Shown one piece after another: positions 17,536 to 26,824 of a DNA stretch of 64,000 bases (within the stretch, counting starts at the first letter, position 1; each line of letters opens with the position of its first letter). Origin of the DNA: Aquabacterium lacunae (lineage in GTDB: Bacteria; Pseudomonadota; Gammaproteobacteria; Burkholderiales; Burkholderiaceae_C); contig NZ_SIXI01000005.1 of the NCBI RefSeq assembly GCF_004310865.1, positions 1 through 64,000 of the forward strand, read 5' to 3'. A model generated the notes under the pieces. It was not told the DNA's origin. It was given only the letters and a program-made list of their open reading frames with translations, and did not search any database. Made by a program: the position numbers and the translations under genes.

Positions 17536-17629
17536 GGATTTCTACAGTCCGTGCTCAGCAGGTGTGGCCAACCACATGGCCCGCCGCACCTGGATCCCCC
17601 ACACTTTCCGAGAGCCGAGGAGCCCGTCG

Positions 17630-18625
17630 ATGAAAAGCCCCCAGACCTTGCGCGCAGTCCTGACCGCTGTGGCCCTGCTGCCCATGGCCGCCACCCTGGC
17701 CGTGGCCGGCCCGCTGGACAAATCTGAATGCATCGCCCCTGCCAAGCCGGGTGGTGGCTTTGACCTGACCTGCAAGATGGCGCAGACCATGCTGTCGGAG
17801 AACAAGTTGAGCAGCGACCCGATGCGGGTGACCTACATGCCGGGTGGCATCGGTGCCGTGGCGTACAACGCCGTGGTGGCCCAGCGCCCGGGAGAGCCCA
17901 ACACGATTGTGGCTTTCTCCAGTGGGTCCCTGCTCAACCTGTCGCAAGGCAAGTTCGGCAAGTACACCGTGAGCGATGTGCGCTGGCTGGCCGCCCTGGG
18001 TGCCGACTACGGCGCCGTGATCGTGCGCAAGGATTCGCCCTTCAAGACCCTGAAGGACGTGGCAGCCGCCCTCAAGCAAGACCCCACCAAGGTGATCTTC
18101 GGCGCCGGTGGCACCGTGGGCAGCCAGGACTGGATGAAGGCGGCCCTGACCGCCCGCGCCGCCGGCGTGAACCCCCGTGCCATGCGCTTTGTGGCCTTCG
18201 AAGGTGGCGGTGAATCGGTCACTGCCCTGCAAGGCGGCCACATCCACGTGTACTCGGGTGACGCGGCCGAAGCGGCCCAGCAGATCCAGGCGGGCACCCC
18301 GATCCGTGTGCTGGCCGTGTTCGCCGACCAGCGCCTGCCCGGCATGCTGAAAGATGTGCCCACCGCCAAAGAGCAGGGTTTCGACATCAGCTGGCCCATC
18401 ATCCGTGGCTTCTACATGGGCCCCAAGGTCTCTGACGCCGATTTCAACGCCTGGAGCGCCGCCTTCCAGAAGGCCATGGCCAACCCCAGCTACGCCAAGC
18501 TGCGTGAAGAGCGCGGCCTGTTCCCGCTCAGCCTGACCGGCACCGAGCTGGACGTGTATGTCAAGCGCCACACGCACCAGTACGGCAAGCTCGCTGCCGA
18601 GCTGGGCCTGGTCGTCAGCAAGTGA
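17630..18625 (+). CDS. tctC: Tricarboxylate-binding periplasmic receptor (Bug family)
   Basis: This is a 331-residue secreted protein. The signal peptide is MKSPQTLRAVLTAVALLP with cleavage near LAVAGPL. The mature chain carries CIAPAKPGGGFDLTCKMA, the carboxylate-binding loop of Bug proteins, and later FEGGGESVTALQGGH. It captures citrate or a related tricarboxylate and delivers it to TctAB. The ligand cannot be decided from sequence; CIAPAKPGGG...DLTC with cysteines is common in TctC proper. Confidence 0.9.
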   Translation: MKSPQTLRAVLTAVALLPMAATLAVAGPLDKSECIAPAKPGGGFDLTCKMAQTMLSENKLSSDPMRVTYMPGGIGAVAYNAVVAQRPGEPNTIVAFSSGSLLNLSQGKFGKYTVSDVRWLAALGADYGAVIVRKDSPFKTLKDVAAALKQDPTKVIFGAGGTVGSQDWMKAALTARAAGVNPRAMRFVAFEGGGESVTALQGGHIHVYSGDAAEAAQQIQAGTPIRVLAVFADQRLPGMLKDVPTAKEQGFDISWPIIRGFYMGPKVSDADFNAWSAAFQKAMANPSYAKLREERGLFPLSLTGTELDVYVKRHTHQYGKLAAELGLVVSK

Positions 18626-18638
18626 CCGGGGGTGCCAC

Positions 18639-19091
18639 ATGGCTGATCGTGCATTGGGCCTGGTGTGCCTGATCCTGGCCGCCGGCATGGCCTGGCTGGC
18701 CCGGGGCTATGAGGCCCCGATTTCCTACGAGCCGGTGGGCCCTGCGGCCTTCCCGCTGCTGCTGGCGGGCCTGATGGCCGCCCTCAGCCTGTGGCTGATC
18801 GTTCGCCCGGCGCCCCAGGGTGCCGAGGCCGAAGGCGAGCCCCTGATCGGGCCGGCCACGGCCAAGGTGCTGGCCCTGGTGGGCGTGATGCTGGTGTACG
18901 CCGTGCTGTTCCAGTGGCTGGGCTTCATCGTGGCCACGGCCCTGATGACCGTGCCGGTGGCGCGCGTGTTCGGTGGCACCTGGCGCCAGAGCGTGATCGC
19001 GGGCGTCGCCCTGGGCGTGAGCTTCTTCCTGATCTTCGATCGCGTGTTCGACGTGATCCTGCCGGCCGGCCTGCTGAGTTTCCTGGGCTGA
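18639..19091 (+). CDS. tctB: Tricarboxylate transporter small membrane subunit
   Basis: This is a 150-residue protein with four hydrophobic helices and the TctB pattern: short N-terminus, YEAPISYEPVGPAAFPLLLA, and C-terminal FGGTWRQSVIAGVALGVSFF. It forms the membrane part of the TTT transporter together with TctA. It starts 13 bases after tctC, with tctA 19 bases further on. Confidence 0.88.
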   Translation: MADRALGLVCLILAAGMAWLARGYEAPISYEPVGPAAFPLLLAGLMAALSLWLIVRPAPQGAEAEGEPLIGPATAKVLALVGVMLVYAVLFQWLGFIVATALMTVPVARVFGGTWRQSVIAGVALGVSFFLIFDRVFDVILPAGLLSFLG

Positions 19092-19110
19092 GCCCGGCAA
19101 GGAGTTTTCC

Positions 19111-20664
19111 ATGAGTTCAACCTTTGAACACCTGATGACGGGGTTCGGCGTGGCCCTCACGCCGATCAACCTGATGCTGGCCGCCGTGGGCGGCTTCATT
19201 GGCACCATCGTGGGCATGCTGCCGGGCCTGGGCCCGATCAACGGCGTGGCCATCCTGATGCCGCTGGCTTTTGCATTGAACCTGCCGCCCGAGTCGGCGC
19301 TGATCCTGCTGGTGGCGGTGTACCTGGGCTGTGAATACGGCGGGCGCATCTCGTCGATCCTGCTGAACGTGCCCGGCGATGCCGCGGCCATCATGACGGC
19401 GGTGGACGGCTACCCCATGGCCCGCAAGGGCTTCGGTGGTGTGGCGCTGTCGATCTCGGCCTGGAGCTCGTTCGTGGGCTCGATGATCGCGATCGTGGGC
19501 CTGGTGATCGCCGCGCCGCTGCTGGCCAACTGGGCGCTGGCCTTCGGCCCGGCCGAGTACTTCGCGCTGATGGTGTTTGCCTTCGCCTGCCTGACCGGCC
19601 TGATGGGTGACCAGCCTGTCAAGGCCGGCCTGGCCGCCGTGCTGGGCCTGGCCCTGGCCACCGTGGGCATCGACGCCAACTCGGGTGTGTACCGATTCAC
19701 CTTCGACTCCATCCACCTGGCCGACGGCATCCAGTTCGTGGCCGTGGTGGTGGGCGTGTTCTCGCTCAGCGAGATCTTGCTGATGGTCGAACAGGTGGTG
19801 GCGGGCAACACCATGATCACGCAGACCGGTCGCAACATGTTCAACCTCAAGGAGATGGCGCAGACTTGGTGGACCACGGTGCGCTCGTCCATCGTGGGCT
19901 TCTTCGTGGGCGTGCTGCCCGGTGCCGGCGCCACCATCGCCAGCGCCATGACCTACTCGATGGAAAAGCGCCTGACCGACACCGAAGGCACGTTCGGCAA
20001 GGGCGACATCCGCGGGGTGGCGGCGCCAGAAGCGGCCAACAACTCGGCGGCTGCCGGCTCCTTCGTGCCCATGCTGACCCTGGGCGTGCCGGGTTCGGGC
20101 ACCACCGCCGTGATGGTGGGCGCGCTGGCGCTCTACAACATCACGCCGGGCCCGGCCCTGTTCGAGCAGCGTCCGACCCTGGTGTGGGGCCTGATCGCCT
20201 CGATGTTCATCGGCAACTTCATGCTGCTGGCCATGAACATCCCCATGATCCGCCTGTTCACCCGCATCCTGGCGGTGCCGAACTGGGCCCTGGTGCCGGG
20301 CATCGTGGCTGTCAGTGCCGTGGGGGTGTACGCCATCCACGCCACCACCTTCGACCTGGTGCTGATGACCCTGCTGGGTGTGGTGGGCTACGTGCTGCGC
20401 AAGCTGCACATGCCCATGGCCCCGCTGATCCTGGGTTTCGTGCTGGGCGAGCTGATCGAGCAGAACCTGCGCCGTGCCCTGTCGATGACCAACGGCGACT
20501 GGCACATCCTGGTCGAAAGCGGCATCTCGCGTGGCTTCTGGGTGTGCACCGTGCTGATGCTGGTGGTGCCCTTCGCGGTGCGCGCCTACCTGTCTCGCCG
20601 CCGCGCCGGCCAGAAGAGCGCCCCGGCTGCCGTGGGCCCTGACGAGACGGCGCCCCAGGCCTGA
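19111..20664 (+). CDS. tctA: Tricarboxylate transporter large membrane subunit
   Basis: The 517-residue protein has about 10-12 TM helices. It contains the TctA signatures [38 protein letters not shown] and the second half-repeat [25 protein letters not shown]-like proline/glycine motifs in both halves form the transport core, driven by an ion gradient. The ribosome-binding site AAGGAG is at the right distance. It is the last gene of tctCBA. Confidence 0.93.
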   Translation: MSSTFEHLMTGFGVALTPINLMLAAVGGFIGTIVGMLPGLGPINGVAILMPLAFALNLPPESALILLVAVYLGCEYGGRISSILLNVPGDAAAIMTAVDGYPMARKGFGGVALSISAWSSFVGSMIAIVGLVIAAPLLANWALAFGPAEYFALMVFAFACLTGLMGDQPVKAGLAAVLGLALATVGIDANSGVYRFTFDSIHLADGIQFVAVVVGVFSLSEILLMVEQVVAGNTMITQTGRNMFNLKEMAQTWWTTVRSSIVGFFVGVLPGAGATIASAMTYSMEKRLTDTEGTFGKGDIRGVAAPEAANNSAAAGSFVPMLTLGVPGSGTTAVMVGALALYNITPGPALFEQRPTLVWGLIASMFIGNFMLLAMNIPMIRLFTRILAVPNWALVPGIVAVSAVGVYAIHATTFDLVLMTLLGVVGYVLRKLHMPMAPLILGFVLGELIEQNLRRALSMTNGDWHILVESGISRGFWVCTVLMLVVPFAVRAYLSRRRAGQKSAPAAVGPDETAPQA

Positions 20665-20676
20665 TCGCCGTGGGCA

Positions 20677-20751
20677 GGGCCTGAGGCAGGCCCGCCCGGT
20701 CCCCCTGTTTTCCCCACTGACACACACAGGTCAGGGCCCGCAAGGGCCCTG
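20677..20751 (+). terminator. Two perfect hairpins between tctA and the porin gene
   Basis: GGGCCTG (20677-20683) pairs with CAGGCCC (20687-20693). CAGGGCCC (20732-20739) pairs with GGGCCCTG (20744-20751) around a GCAA tetraloop. Neither has a T tract, so they may stabilise or process mRNA between tctCBA and the porin message. Confidence 0.45.
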
Positions 20752-20830
20752 TCGGGGCGAAGCCTTGCCCTGATGCCCACAACAGGCGCGCCGAGCCTGC
20801 CGCGTGCGCCCATTCTTTCCGGAGACCCCC

Positions 20831-21859
20831 ATGAAGACGACCCGCTTGAACCGCGTTCTGGCCCGTGGCCTGGGCGCCACCCTGGCCCTGATGGCTGCTG
20901 TGCCGGCTGCACAGGCCAGCGATGTGAAGATCTACGGCATCCTGGACGTGGGCCTGCGCCACGCGCCCAACCTGTCGGTCAGCGAAGACGCCATCACCAA
21001 GGTGGACGACGGCATGCGCAGCCGCATCGGCTTTCGCGGCACCGAAGACCTGGCCCCCGGCCTGAAGGCCTTCTTCCGCCTGGAGCACAGCCTGCGCATG
21101 GACACTGGCGCCCAGCGCGACAGCGTGTTCTGGGACGACAAGGCCTGGGTGGGCCTGGACAGCCAGCAGTTCGGTCAGGTGATGCTGGGCCGCTTGCGCT
21201 CGCCCACCGACGAATACACCAACGGCACCCGCTTCGAAGCCTTCATGGGCCACACCCTGGGCGCCAGCGGTGGCCGCGCGGCCTCCAGCACCGACGCCTG
21301 GAACAACGGCGTGTACTACATCAGCCCCGCGTGGAACGGCCTGATGGTGGGTGCCGGCTTCTCGGCTGGCGAAGGCACCGTGAAGTCGTCGTCGGGTGCG
21401 CACGTGGAATACACCAACGGCCCGCTGGATGTGGCCCTGGCCTGGCAGCGCGACGGTGAAAGCCTGAGCAACCAGAAGAGCACCGTGACCCTGGCCGGCA
21501 CCTACAAGCTGCCCGTGGCCCTGCTGCTGGCCACCTATGCCCGTTCGACCGATGTGGGCACCGCCGACAGCGGCGAGCGCAGCACCTACACCGTGGGGGC
21601 CCGCGTGCCGACGGGTTCGGGTGAAGTGCGCGTGTCCTACCGCCTGACCGAAGACGACCAGATCAAGGCCGTGGCCGACCGCAGCAGCGATGTCGATGTG
21701 CGTCACCTGGGCGTGGGCTACCACCACCCCTTGAGCAAGCGCACCAGCATCAACGCCACCGTGTCGTACGACAACCGAAAGACCTACACGGCCGCTGGCG
21801 CCACCGCCACCGACCGCTCGGGCCCGGGCTTTGAGGTGGGCCTGCGCGTGGCCTTCTGA
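20831..21859 (+). CDS. Outer-membrane porin (Omp32 / Neisserial type)
   Basis: The 342-residue protein has a signal peptide (MKTTRLNRVLARGLGATLA, cleavage near AQASDV). The mature N-terminus SDVKIYGILDVGLRH and RSRIGFRGTEDLAPGLKAFF are standard for 16-strand Burkholderiales porins. The last residue is Phe (RVAF), the outer-membrane insertion signal. It follows tctA and may supply carboxylates to the TctC receptor (inference from position). Confidence 0.92.
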   Translation: MKTTRLNRVLARGLGATLALMAAVPAAQASDVKIYGILDVGLRHAPNLSVSEDAITKVDDGMRSRIGFRGTEDLAPGLKAFFRLEHSLRMDTGAQRDSVFWDDKAWVGLDSQQFGQVMLGRLRSPTDEYTNGTRFEAFMGHTLGASGGRAASSTDAWNNGVYYISPAWNGLMVGAGFSAGEGTVKSSSGAHVEYTNGPLDVALAWQRDGESLSNQKSTVTLAGTYKLPVALLLATYARSTDVGTADSGERSTYTVGARVPTGSGEVRVSYRLTEDDQIKAVADRSSDVDVRHLGVGYHHPLSKRTSINATVSYDNRKTYTAAGATATDRSGPGFEVGLRVAF

Positions 21860-21900
21860 GCCACCGTGCTGAAACGCCCCTTGCCCCGGCTTGACCGCGC

Positions 21901-23106
21901 ATGAGCACGCCCCACCCGCCAGACCATGTCCAGCCGCTGGGTTGGCGCGTGGGGTGCGGGTGGTGCGTGTGCGTGCTGGCCGCCTGGGGCTGGGCCCGCT
22001 TTGGCGGGCCTTTGCCATTTTTGCTGGCCCCCATGCTGGCCTTTGCACTGGCCCGCGGGCTGGGGTGGCCCCTGGCCGAATGGCGCCACGGCCGGGCGCT
22101 GGGTCAGTGCGTGCTGGGTGTGGGCCTGGGCCTGCGCTTCACCGACGAGGTGGTGGCGGGCCTGCTGGACCGCTGGCCCCTGATCGTGGGCATGGCCGTG
22201 CTGGCCTTGCTGCCCACCTGGATCGGCTACCAGGCCTACCGGCGCTGGGGCCGTGTGTCACCCGTGAGCGCCTGCCTGTGTGCCCTGCCGGGCGGCGCTT
22301 CTGAAATGGCCGTGCTGGCCGATCGCCATGGGGCCAGTGCCTCCGCCGTCGCCCTGACGCAGGGCCTGCGTGTGACGCTGGTGGTGTCGGTGGTGCCTTG
22401 GGCGCTGATGGCCTCGGGCAGCCTGCACCCGGGTGTGGCGGTGGCGTCGGTGGTGCCTGCTGGCACACCTGCCGGGTGGGCGGCCTTGCCTGCGGCCTGG
22501 CATGCCGGTGGGCCGGCCTGGGCCTTCACCTTGGCCTGGGCCGCCCTGATCAGCCTGCCCACGGCCTGGCTGCACCGCAGGCGGTGGTCGAACGTGTGGA
22601 TGATGGTGCCTCTGCTGGCCACGGCCGCGCTCATGGTGGTCTGGGAGGCCCTGCCCACCGGGGGGCTGACCGGCTGGCTGCCCCCCTGGGCCCACAGGCC
22701 GATGCTGATGTGGCCCCCGGGTGCCTTGGAGGCCGCCCAGCTGTGCCTGGGCATGACCCTGGGCGGCCGGCTGGACCGTGCGGCCTGGCAGGCGGCGCCC
22801 CGTCTCACGGCGGTCGCCCTGGGTGTGGTGCTGGCCAGTCTGCTGATGTGCCTGGGCCTGGCCGGTGTGGCGGCCTGGGCCCTGCCAGGGGTGCCCCAGG
22901 CCTGGCTGACCCACAGCCTGTCGCTGGCCCCCGGGGGCATGGCCGAGATGGCCTTGCTGGCCAGGCAAAGCGGCGCCTGGCTGCCCGAGGTGATCGCCAC
23001 CCACGTGGTGCGCCTGGGTCTGGTGCTCTGGATGGCGCCCTGGTGGGTCGGGTGGGTGCAACAGCGTCACGCCCGGCTGTCATCTGATGTGACTTCACCC
23101 CCATAG
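21901..23106 (+). CDS. AbrB-family membrane protein (putative transporter)
   Basis: This is a 401-residue protein with about ten TM helices in two similar halves. The halves carry CALPGGASEMAVLADRHGAS and LSLAPGGMAEMALLARQSGA, the duplicated PGG-x-x-EMA motif of the family sometimes mislabelled ammonia monooxygenase. The substrate is unknown. It stands alone between the porin and a two-component system. Confidence 0.82.
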   Translation: MSTPHPPDHVQPLGWRVGCGWCVCVLAAWGWARFGGPLPFLLAPMLAFALARGLGWPLAEWRHGRALGQCVLGVGLGLRFTDEVVAGLLDRWPLIVGMAVLALLPTWIGYQAYRRWGRVSPVSACLCALPGGASEMAVLADRHGASASAVALTQGLRVTLVVSVVPWALMASGSLHPGVAVASVVPAGTPAGWAALPAAWHAGGPAWAFTLAWAALISLPTAWLHRRRWSNVWMMVPLLATAALMVVWEALPTGGLTGWLPPWAHRPMLMWPPGALEAAQLCLGMTLGGRLDRAAWQAAPRLTAVALGVVLASLLMCLGLAGVAAWALPGVPQAWLTHSLSLAPGGMAEMALLARQSGAWLPEVIATHVVRLGLVLWMAPWWVGWVQQRHARLSSDVTSPP

Positions 23107-23174
23107 GAGGGGTGAGGGTTTGATGGCGGGTGGCTTACGCTAGCGGCAATTGCCCCTCAGTAACATTTCTAAAC

Positions 23175-23843
23175 GTGTCGCAGCCAGCCTTCCTGCTGAT
23201 CGATGACCACGCCCTGTTTCGCACCGGGCTGCGCATGCTGCTGGCCGATGCGGCCCCAGACGCCCGGCTGGTCGAGGTCGACTCGATGGAAGCCCTGATG
23301 GCGGCCCCGCCCGCTTTCACGCCTGAACTCATCCTGCTGGACGTGACCTTGCCGGGCATCCACGGCCTGGCCGGACTCGCCTGGCTGCGCCAGCACTTCG
23401 GCGCCGTGCCGGTGTTGATGCTGTCGGCGCGTGACGACGAAGCCGTCGTCAGTGAGGCCTTGCGCCTGGGGGCCAACGGTTTTGTGTCGAAATCGGCGCC
23501 CCCTCAGGCCCTGCTGCAGGCCCTCAAGCAGGCGCGCCAGGGCCACGACGTCTGGCCCGCACCACCTCAGCCCACCGTGCTGTCGGCGCGTGAACCCCTG
23601 GCCGAGCCCTCGGGCTGGCGGCCCACGGCCCTGCAGCAGCGCATCCTGCAGGCCCTGGCTCTGTACAAGTCGAACAAGGCGTTGTCCAAGGCCCTGGAGC
23701 TGCCCGAGCACATCGTGCGGGCTGAACTCTCCATGCTGATGGAGCGCATGGGCGTGCTCAGCCGCGCCGACGCCCTGGTGGCCGCGCGTCAGCAAGGATG
23801 GGTGAGCGACACCGAGGTCGTCGGCACGCCCGTGGCCTCATGA
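23175..23843 (+). CDS. Response regulator with LuxR-like output domain
   Basis: This 222-residue protein starts at a GTG at 23175, immediately before the receiver domain; an upstream GTG at 23130 is possible. The receiver has the Asp pair at residues 10-11 (LLIDDHALFRTG) and acceptor Asp56 (LILLDVTLPG). The C-terminal part (LQQRILQALALYKSNKALSK) resembles a NarL/LuxR helix-turn-helix but lacks the usual LTxRExEVL block, so DNA binding is less certain. It overlaps the kinase gene by four bases (ATGA). Confidence 0.8.
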   Translation: MSQPAFLLIDDHALFRTGLRMLLADAAPDARLVEVDSMEALMAAPPAFTPELILLDVTLPGIHGLAGLAWLRQHFGAVPVLMLSARDDEAVVSEALRLGANGFVSKSAPPQALLQALKQARQGHDVWPAPPQPTVLSAREPLAEPSGWRPTALQQRILQALALYKSNKALSKALELPEHIVRAELSMLMERMGVLSRADALVAARQQGWVSDTEVVGTPVAS

Positions 23844-25699
23844 ACACCCGCCAGCCTTTGCTGGCGTCTCCCCCGCAGCCCTTGTGGCAGCAGGCCTGGC
23901 GTTTCGAGGCCACCCCTTTGCTGGCCGCCCAGTGCACCCTGATCCGCCAGAACGTGGTGGTGGGGCAGGCGGCCTCCATCCCGGCCGCCCTGATGGTGGC
24001 ACTGGTCTACCAGCACCTGTATGCCGACACCAGCATCTGGAACTGGGCCTTCATCAGTTGCGTGATCGACCTCATGTGCATCGGCCTGGTGCGCTACACC
24101 CGCGACCCGGTCACGCCACAAGAGGCCCTGGTCATGGCCCAGGTGTTGCGCGTCATTGCCCTGTTCATCGGTGGCATGTGGGGCGCACTGGCCCTGTTCT
24201 TCATCCAGCCCGATCAGCCGCATTCCATCATGCTGGTGCTGGCCATGCTGGCCGGGATCTCGTCCAGCGGCATGATCGTGTTCGCCCCGGCCTGGCCCGT
24301 CAGCCTGGCGCACCTGTTGCCCGTGTGCCTGCCGCCGGTGTGGGTGTTGTTGCAGGGCGATCCGGCGGCCATGGGCATCGGCGTGGGCACCTGCATTTAC
24401 CTGGCCACCATGCTGCCGGTGTCGCACCGCACGGCCCAGACGGTGCGAGAAGCCCTGGCCTTGCGGTTTGCCAATGACCAGCTGGTCAGCCGCCTGCGCG
24501 ACCAGACCCAGCGTGCCCTGGAGGCCCGGGAACAGACCGAGTCGGCCCTGCACGAGGCCGAAGAGGCCAACCGGGCCAAGGTGGTCTTCATGGCCGCGGC
24601 CAGCCATGACCTGCGCCAGCCCCTGCATGCCTTGGGGCTGTTTGCCAGCACCCTGGCGCGCACGCCCATGTCGGCACACCAGCGCCACCTGCTCAACCAG
24701 ATCGAGCAGTCGGGGCAGGCGGCCCGCGAGTTGCTCAGCACCCTGCTCGATTTTTCTCAGGTGGACACGGGGGTGGTGAAGTCGTCGGCCGAGGTGTTCG
24801 CGCTGCAGCCGCTGCTGCGCCGCCTGGAATCCGAGTTCGCCCCCCAGGCCGATGCGCAGCAGCTGCATTACCGCAGCCGCGACTGTGCCTGGGCGGTGCA
24901 TGCCGACCCGGCCCTGGTCGAGCGCATCCTGCGCAACCTGATCACCAACGCCTTGCGCTACACCGAGCGCGGCGGTGTGCTGGTGGGGGTACGCCGCCGG
25001 GGTGATCGGGCCGTGATCGAGGTCTGGGATTCGGGCCTGGGCATCCCGCAGCACGAGCTGCAGGCCATCTTCCGCGAGTTCCACCAGCTGGGCAACCCCG
25101 AGCGTGACCGCCGCAAGGGCCTTGGCCTGGGGCTGGCCATTGTCGATGGCCTGGCGCGTGTGATGGGGGCCGAGGTGTCGGTGTCGTCACGCCCCGGGCG
25201 CGGCTCGGTGTTCAGGTTGAGCCTGCCACTGTCGCCAGAATCGGTGGCACTGCCCAGCCTGCCCGAGCACGATGCCTCTGACCTGCAGGGTGCCCGCGTG
25301 CTGCTGATCGACGACGACGAGAACGTGCGCGTGGCCATGCGCGAGCTGTTGCTGAGCTGGGGCGCACAGATCGAAACCGCTGAATCGATGGACCAGGCCA
25401 TGGCCGTGCTGTCGCACTTCACGCCAGAGGTGCTCGTGGTCGATTACCGCCTGCGGGGCCACCAGACAGGCCGTGAAGCCATTCAGCGGGTGCGGGCGCG
25501 GCTGGGGCAGGCCCTGCCTGCCTTGATGGTGACCGGCGACACCGGCCCCGAGCGAGAACTCGAAGCCCGGGCCGTGGGGGCGGTGCTGCTGCACAAGCCG
25601 GTGGCCACGCCGGTGTTCAAGCAGGCGCTTCAGCAGGCGCTGCTGGACCATGCGCTCATGGCGCAGCGCTGGCAGGCGCCGGGGGCCGCCTCAGCATGA
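23840..25699 (+). CDS. Hybrid sensor histidine kinase / response regulator
   Basis: This is a 619-residue inner-membrane protein. The first 210 residues hold about six TM helices without a recognised sensor domain. A short coiled region is followed by the HisKA block AAASHDLRQPLHALGLF with His256, the ATPase motifs RNLITNALRYTERGG and KGLGLGLAIVDGLARVMG, and a C-terminal receiver (LLIDDDENVRVAM, acceptor Asp535 in LVVDYRLRG). It is translationally coupled to the preceding regulator. The last 44 bases overlap the MFS gene on the other strand. Confidence 0.88.
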   Translation: MNTRQPLLASPPQPLWQQAWRFEATPLLAAQCTLIRQNVVVGQAASIPAALMVALVYQHLYADTSIWNWAFISCVIDLMCIGLVRYTRDPVTPQEALVMAQVLRVIALFIGGMWGALALFFIQPDQPHSIMLVLAMLAGISSSGMIVFAPAWPVSLAHLLPVCLPPVWVLLQGDPAAMGIGVGTCIYLATMLPVSHRTAQTVREALALRFANDQLVSRLRDQTQRALEAREQTESALHEAEEANRAKVVFMAAASHDLRQPLHALGLFASTLARTPMSAHQRHLLNQIEQSGQAARELLSTLLDFSQVDTGVVKSSAEVFALQPLLRRLESEFAPQADAQQLHYRSRDCAWAVHADPALVERILRNLITNALRYTERGGVLVGVRRRGDRAVIEVWDSGLGIPQHELQAIFREFHQLGNPERDRRKGLGLGLAIVDGLARVMGAEVSVSSRPGRGSVFRLSLPLSPESVALPSLPEHDASDLQGARVLLIDDDENVRVAMRELLLSWGAQIETAESMDQAMAVLSHFTPEVLVVDYRLRGHQTGREAIQRVRARLGQALPALMVTGDTGPERELEARAVGAVLLHKPVATPVFKQALQQALLDHALMAQRWQAPGAASA

Positions 25700-26774
25700 G
25701 GCACAGGGTCAGCGCCAGCAGGGCCAGCCACAGCCCCTGCCCAGGCACACCGAACTGATCGAACATCCAGCCGCTGACGGTGGGCCCCAGGGCGCCGCCC
25801 GCGGTGTAGCCGGCGATCATGGCCGAGGTGCCGGCCAGCGCCGAGGTGTCGGCGAAGTCGTGCGCCACCCGGATCATGCTGAGCGTGTACAGCGCGCCGC
25901 CCAGGCCGCCCCACAGGCCGGCACACACCCACAGCAAGACAGGCCATTGCCCGGCCGCCATGAAGCACACGCCAGAGGCGGCCAGCAGGGCGCCAGCTCC
26001 CAGGAAGAGGCGCTGTGCGGGCCAGCGGTCGGCCAGCCAGCCCACCGGGTACTGCAGCAGGAAGCTGCCCACCCCCAGCACCCCGGCGATGGTGGTGGCG
26101 CGGCCCAGGTCGAGGCCGGTTTCGGCGCCATAGGCCGTGGTGACCGAGCCCAGACCCACTTCGAAAACCCCGCCGACGATGGCTGCCAGCAGCAGGGCCG
26201 GCCGAAAGCGCGCCGCCTGCCACAGGCCCATGTGGGCCTGCCCTTCGTGCATGGCCTGCAGGCGCAGCACCGAGGGCGCCAGCGTGAGCACCAGCCCGGC
26301 GGCCAGGCCGGCCGAGGCCAGGCCATTGGCCTGCGCGCTGTCCAGTCCCAGCAGGCTGGGTAGGAAGGGCCCCAGCATCATGGCCGCACCCAGCAGGGCC
26401 TGGTACAGGCCGGTCAGGCGCCCGCGGTGGCTCACCGGCACGTTGTGCGCGATCAGGGCCTCTGTGGCGTTCCAGGCGGCGGCAGCGCCCAGCCCCGACA
26501 GCAGGCTCAGGGCGCACCACAGCCCGTAGTGGTCGGTCAGGAGGTAACCCAGGCTGGCCAGCAGTTCCAGCAGCAGCCCGAGGCGGTAGGCACGCCCCAC
26601 GCCGATGCGGGCGAACAGGCGCGGCACCCAGGGCACCAGCGCGGCCACGGCGATGAACGGCAGGGTGGCGAACCAGCCGATGGCCGTGCTGCTGGCGCCC
26701 ATTTGCTGCAGGCGCACGGCCAGCACCGGGTTGAGCAGGCTGAAGCTCAGCACCACCAGGGCGGTGCCCAGCAT
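25656..26774 (-). CDS. MFS transporter
   Basis: The protein is about 372 residues with roughly twelve TM helices. It contains VPRLFARIGVGRAYRLG-type loop 2-3 sequence and RGRLTGLYQALLGAAMMLGP, an MFS block. The ATG at 26774 is preferred; TTG 26786 and GTG 26777 are in frame and possible, and no strong ribosome-binding site decides. The substrate is unknown. The 3' end overlaps the convergent hybrid kinase gene by 44 bases. Confidence 0.8.
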   Translation of the reverse strand: MLGTALVVLSFSLLNPVLAVRLQQMGASSTAIGWFATLPFIAVAALVPWVPRLFARIGVGRAYRLGLLLELLASLGYLLTDHYGLWCALSLLSGLGAAAAWNATEALIAHNVPVSHRGRLTGLYQALLGAAMMLGPFLPSLLGLDSAQANGLASAGLAAGLVLTLAPSVLRLQAMHEGQAHMGLWQAARFRPALLLAAIVGGVFEVGLGSVTTAYGAETGLDLGRATTIAGVLGVGSFLLQYPVGWLADRWPAQRLFLGAGALLAASGVCFMAAGQWPVLLWVCAGLWGGLGGALYTLSMIRVAHDFADTSALAGTSAMIAGYTAGGALGPTVSGWMFDQFGVPGQGLWLALLALTLCLMLRRPPAPASAAP

Positions 26775-26824
26775 CACGCGCCACAAACCAGGGGGCAGGT
26801 GCAGGGGGGCGGGGGCAGCAGCGG

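Noticed and set aside
19117-20727. Leftward open frame opposite tctA
   Set aside because: It is His/Gln-rich with no family resemblance and is antisense to TctA.
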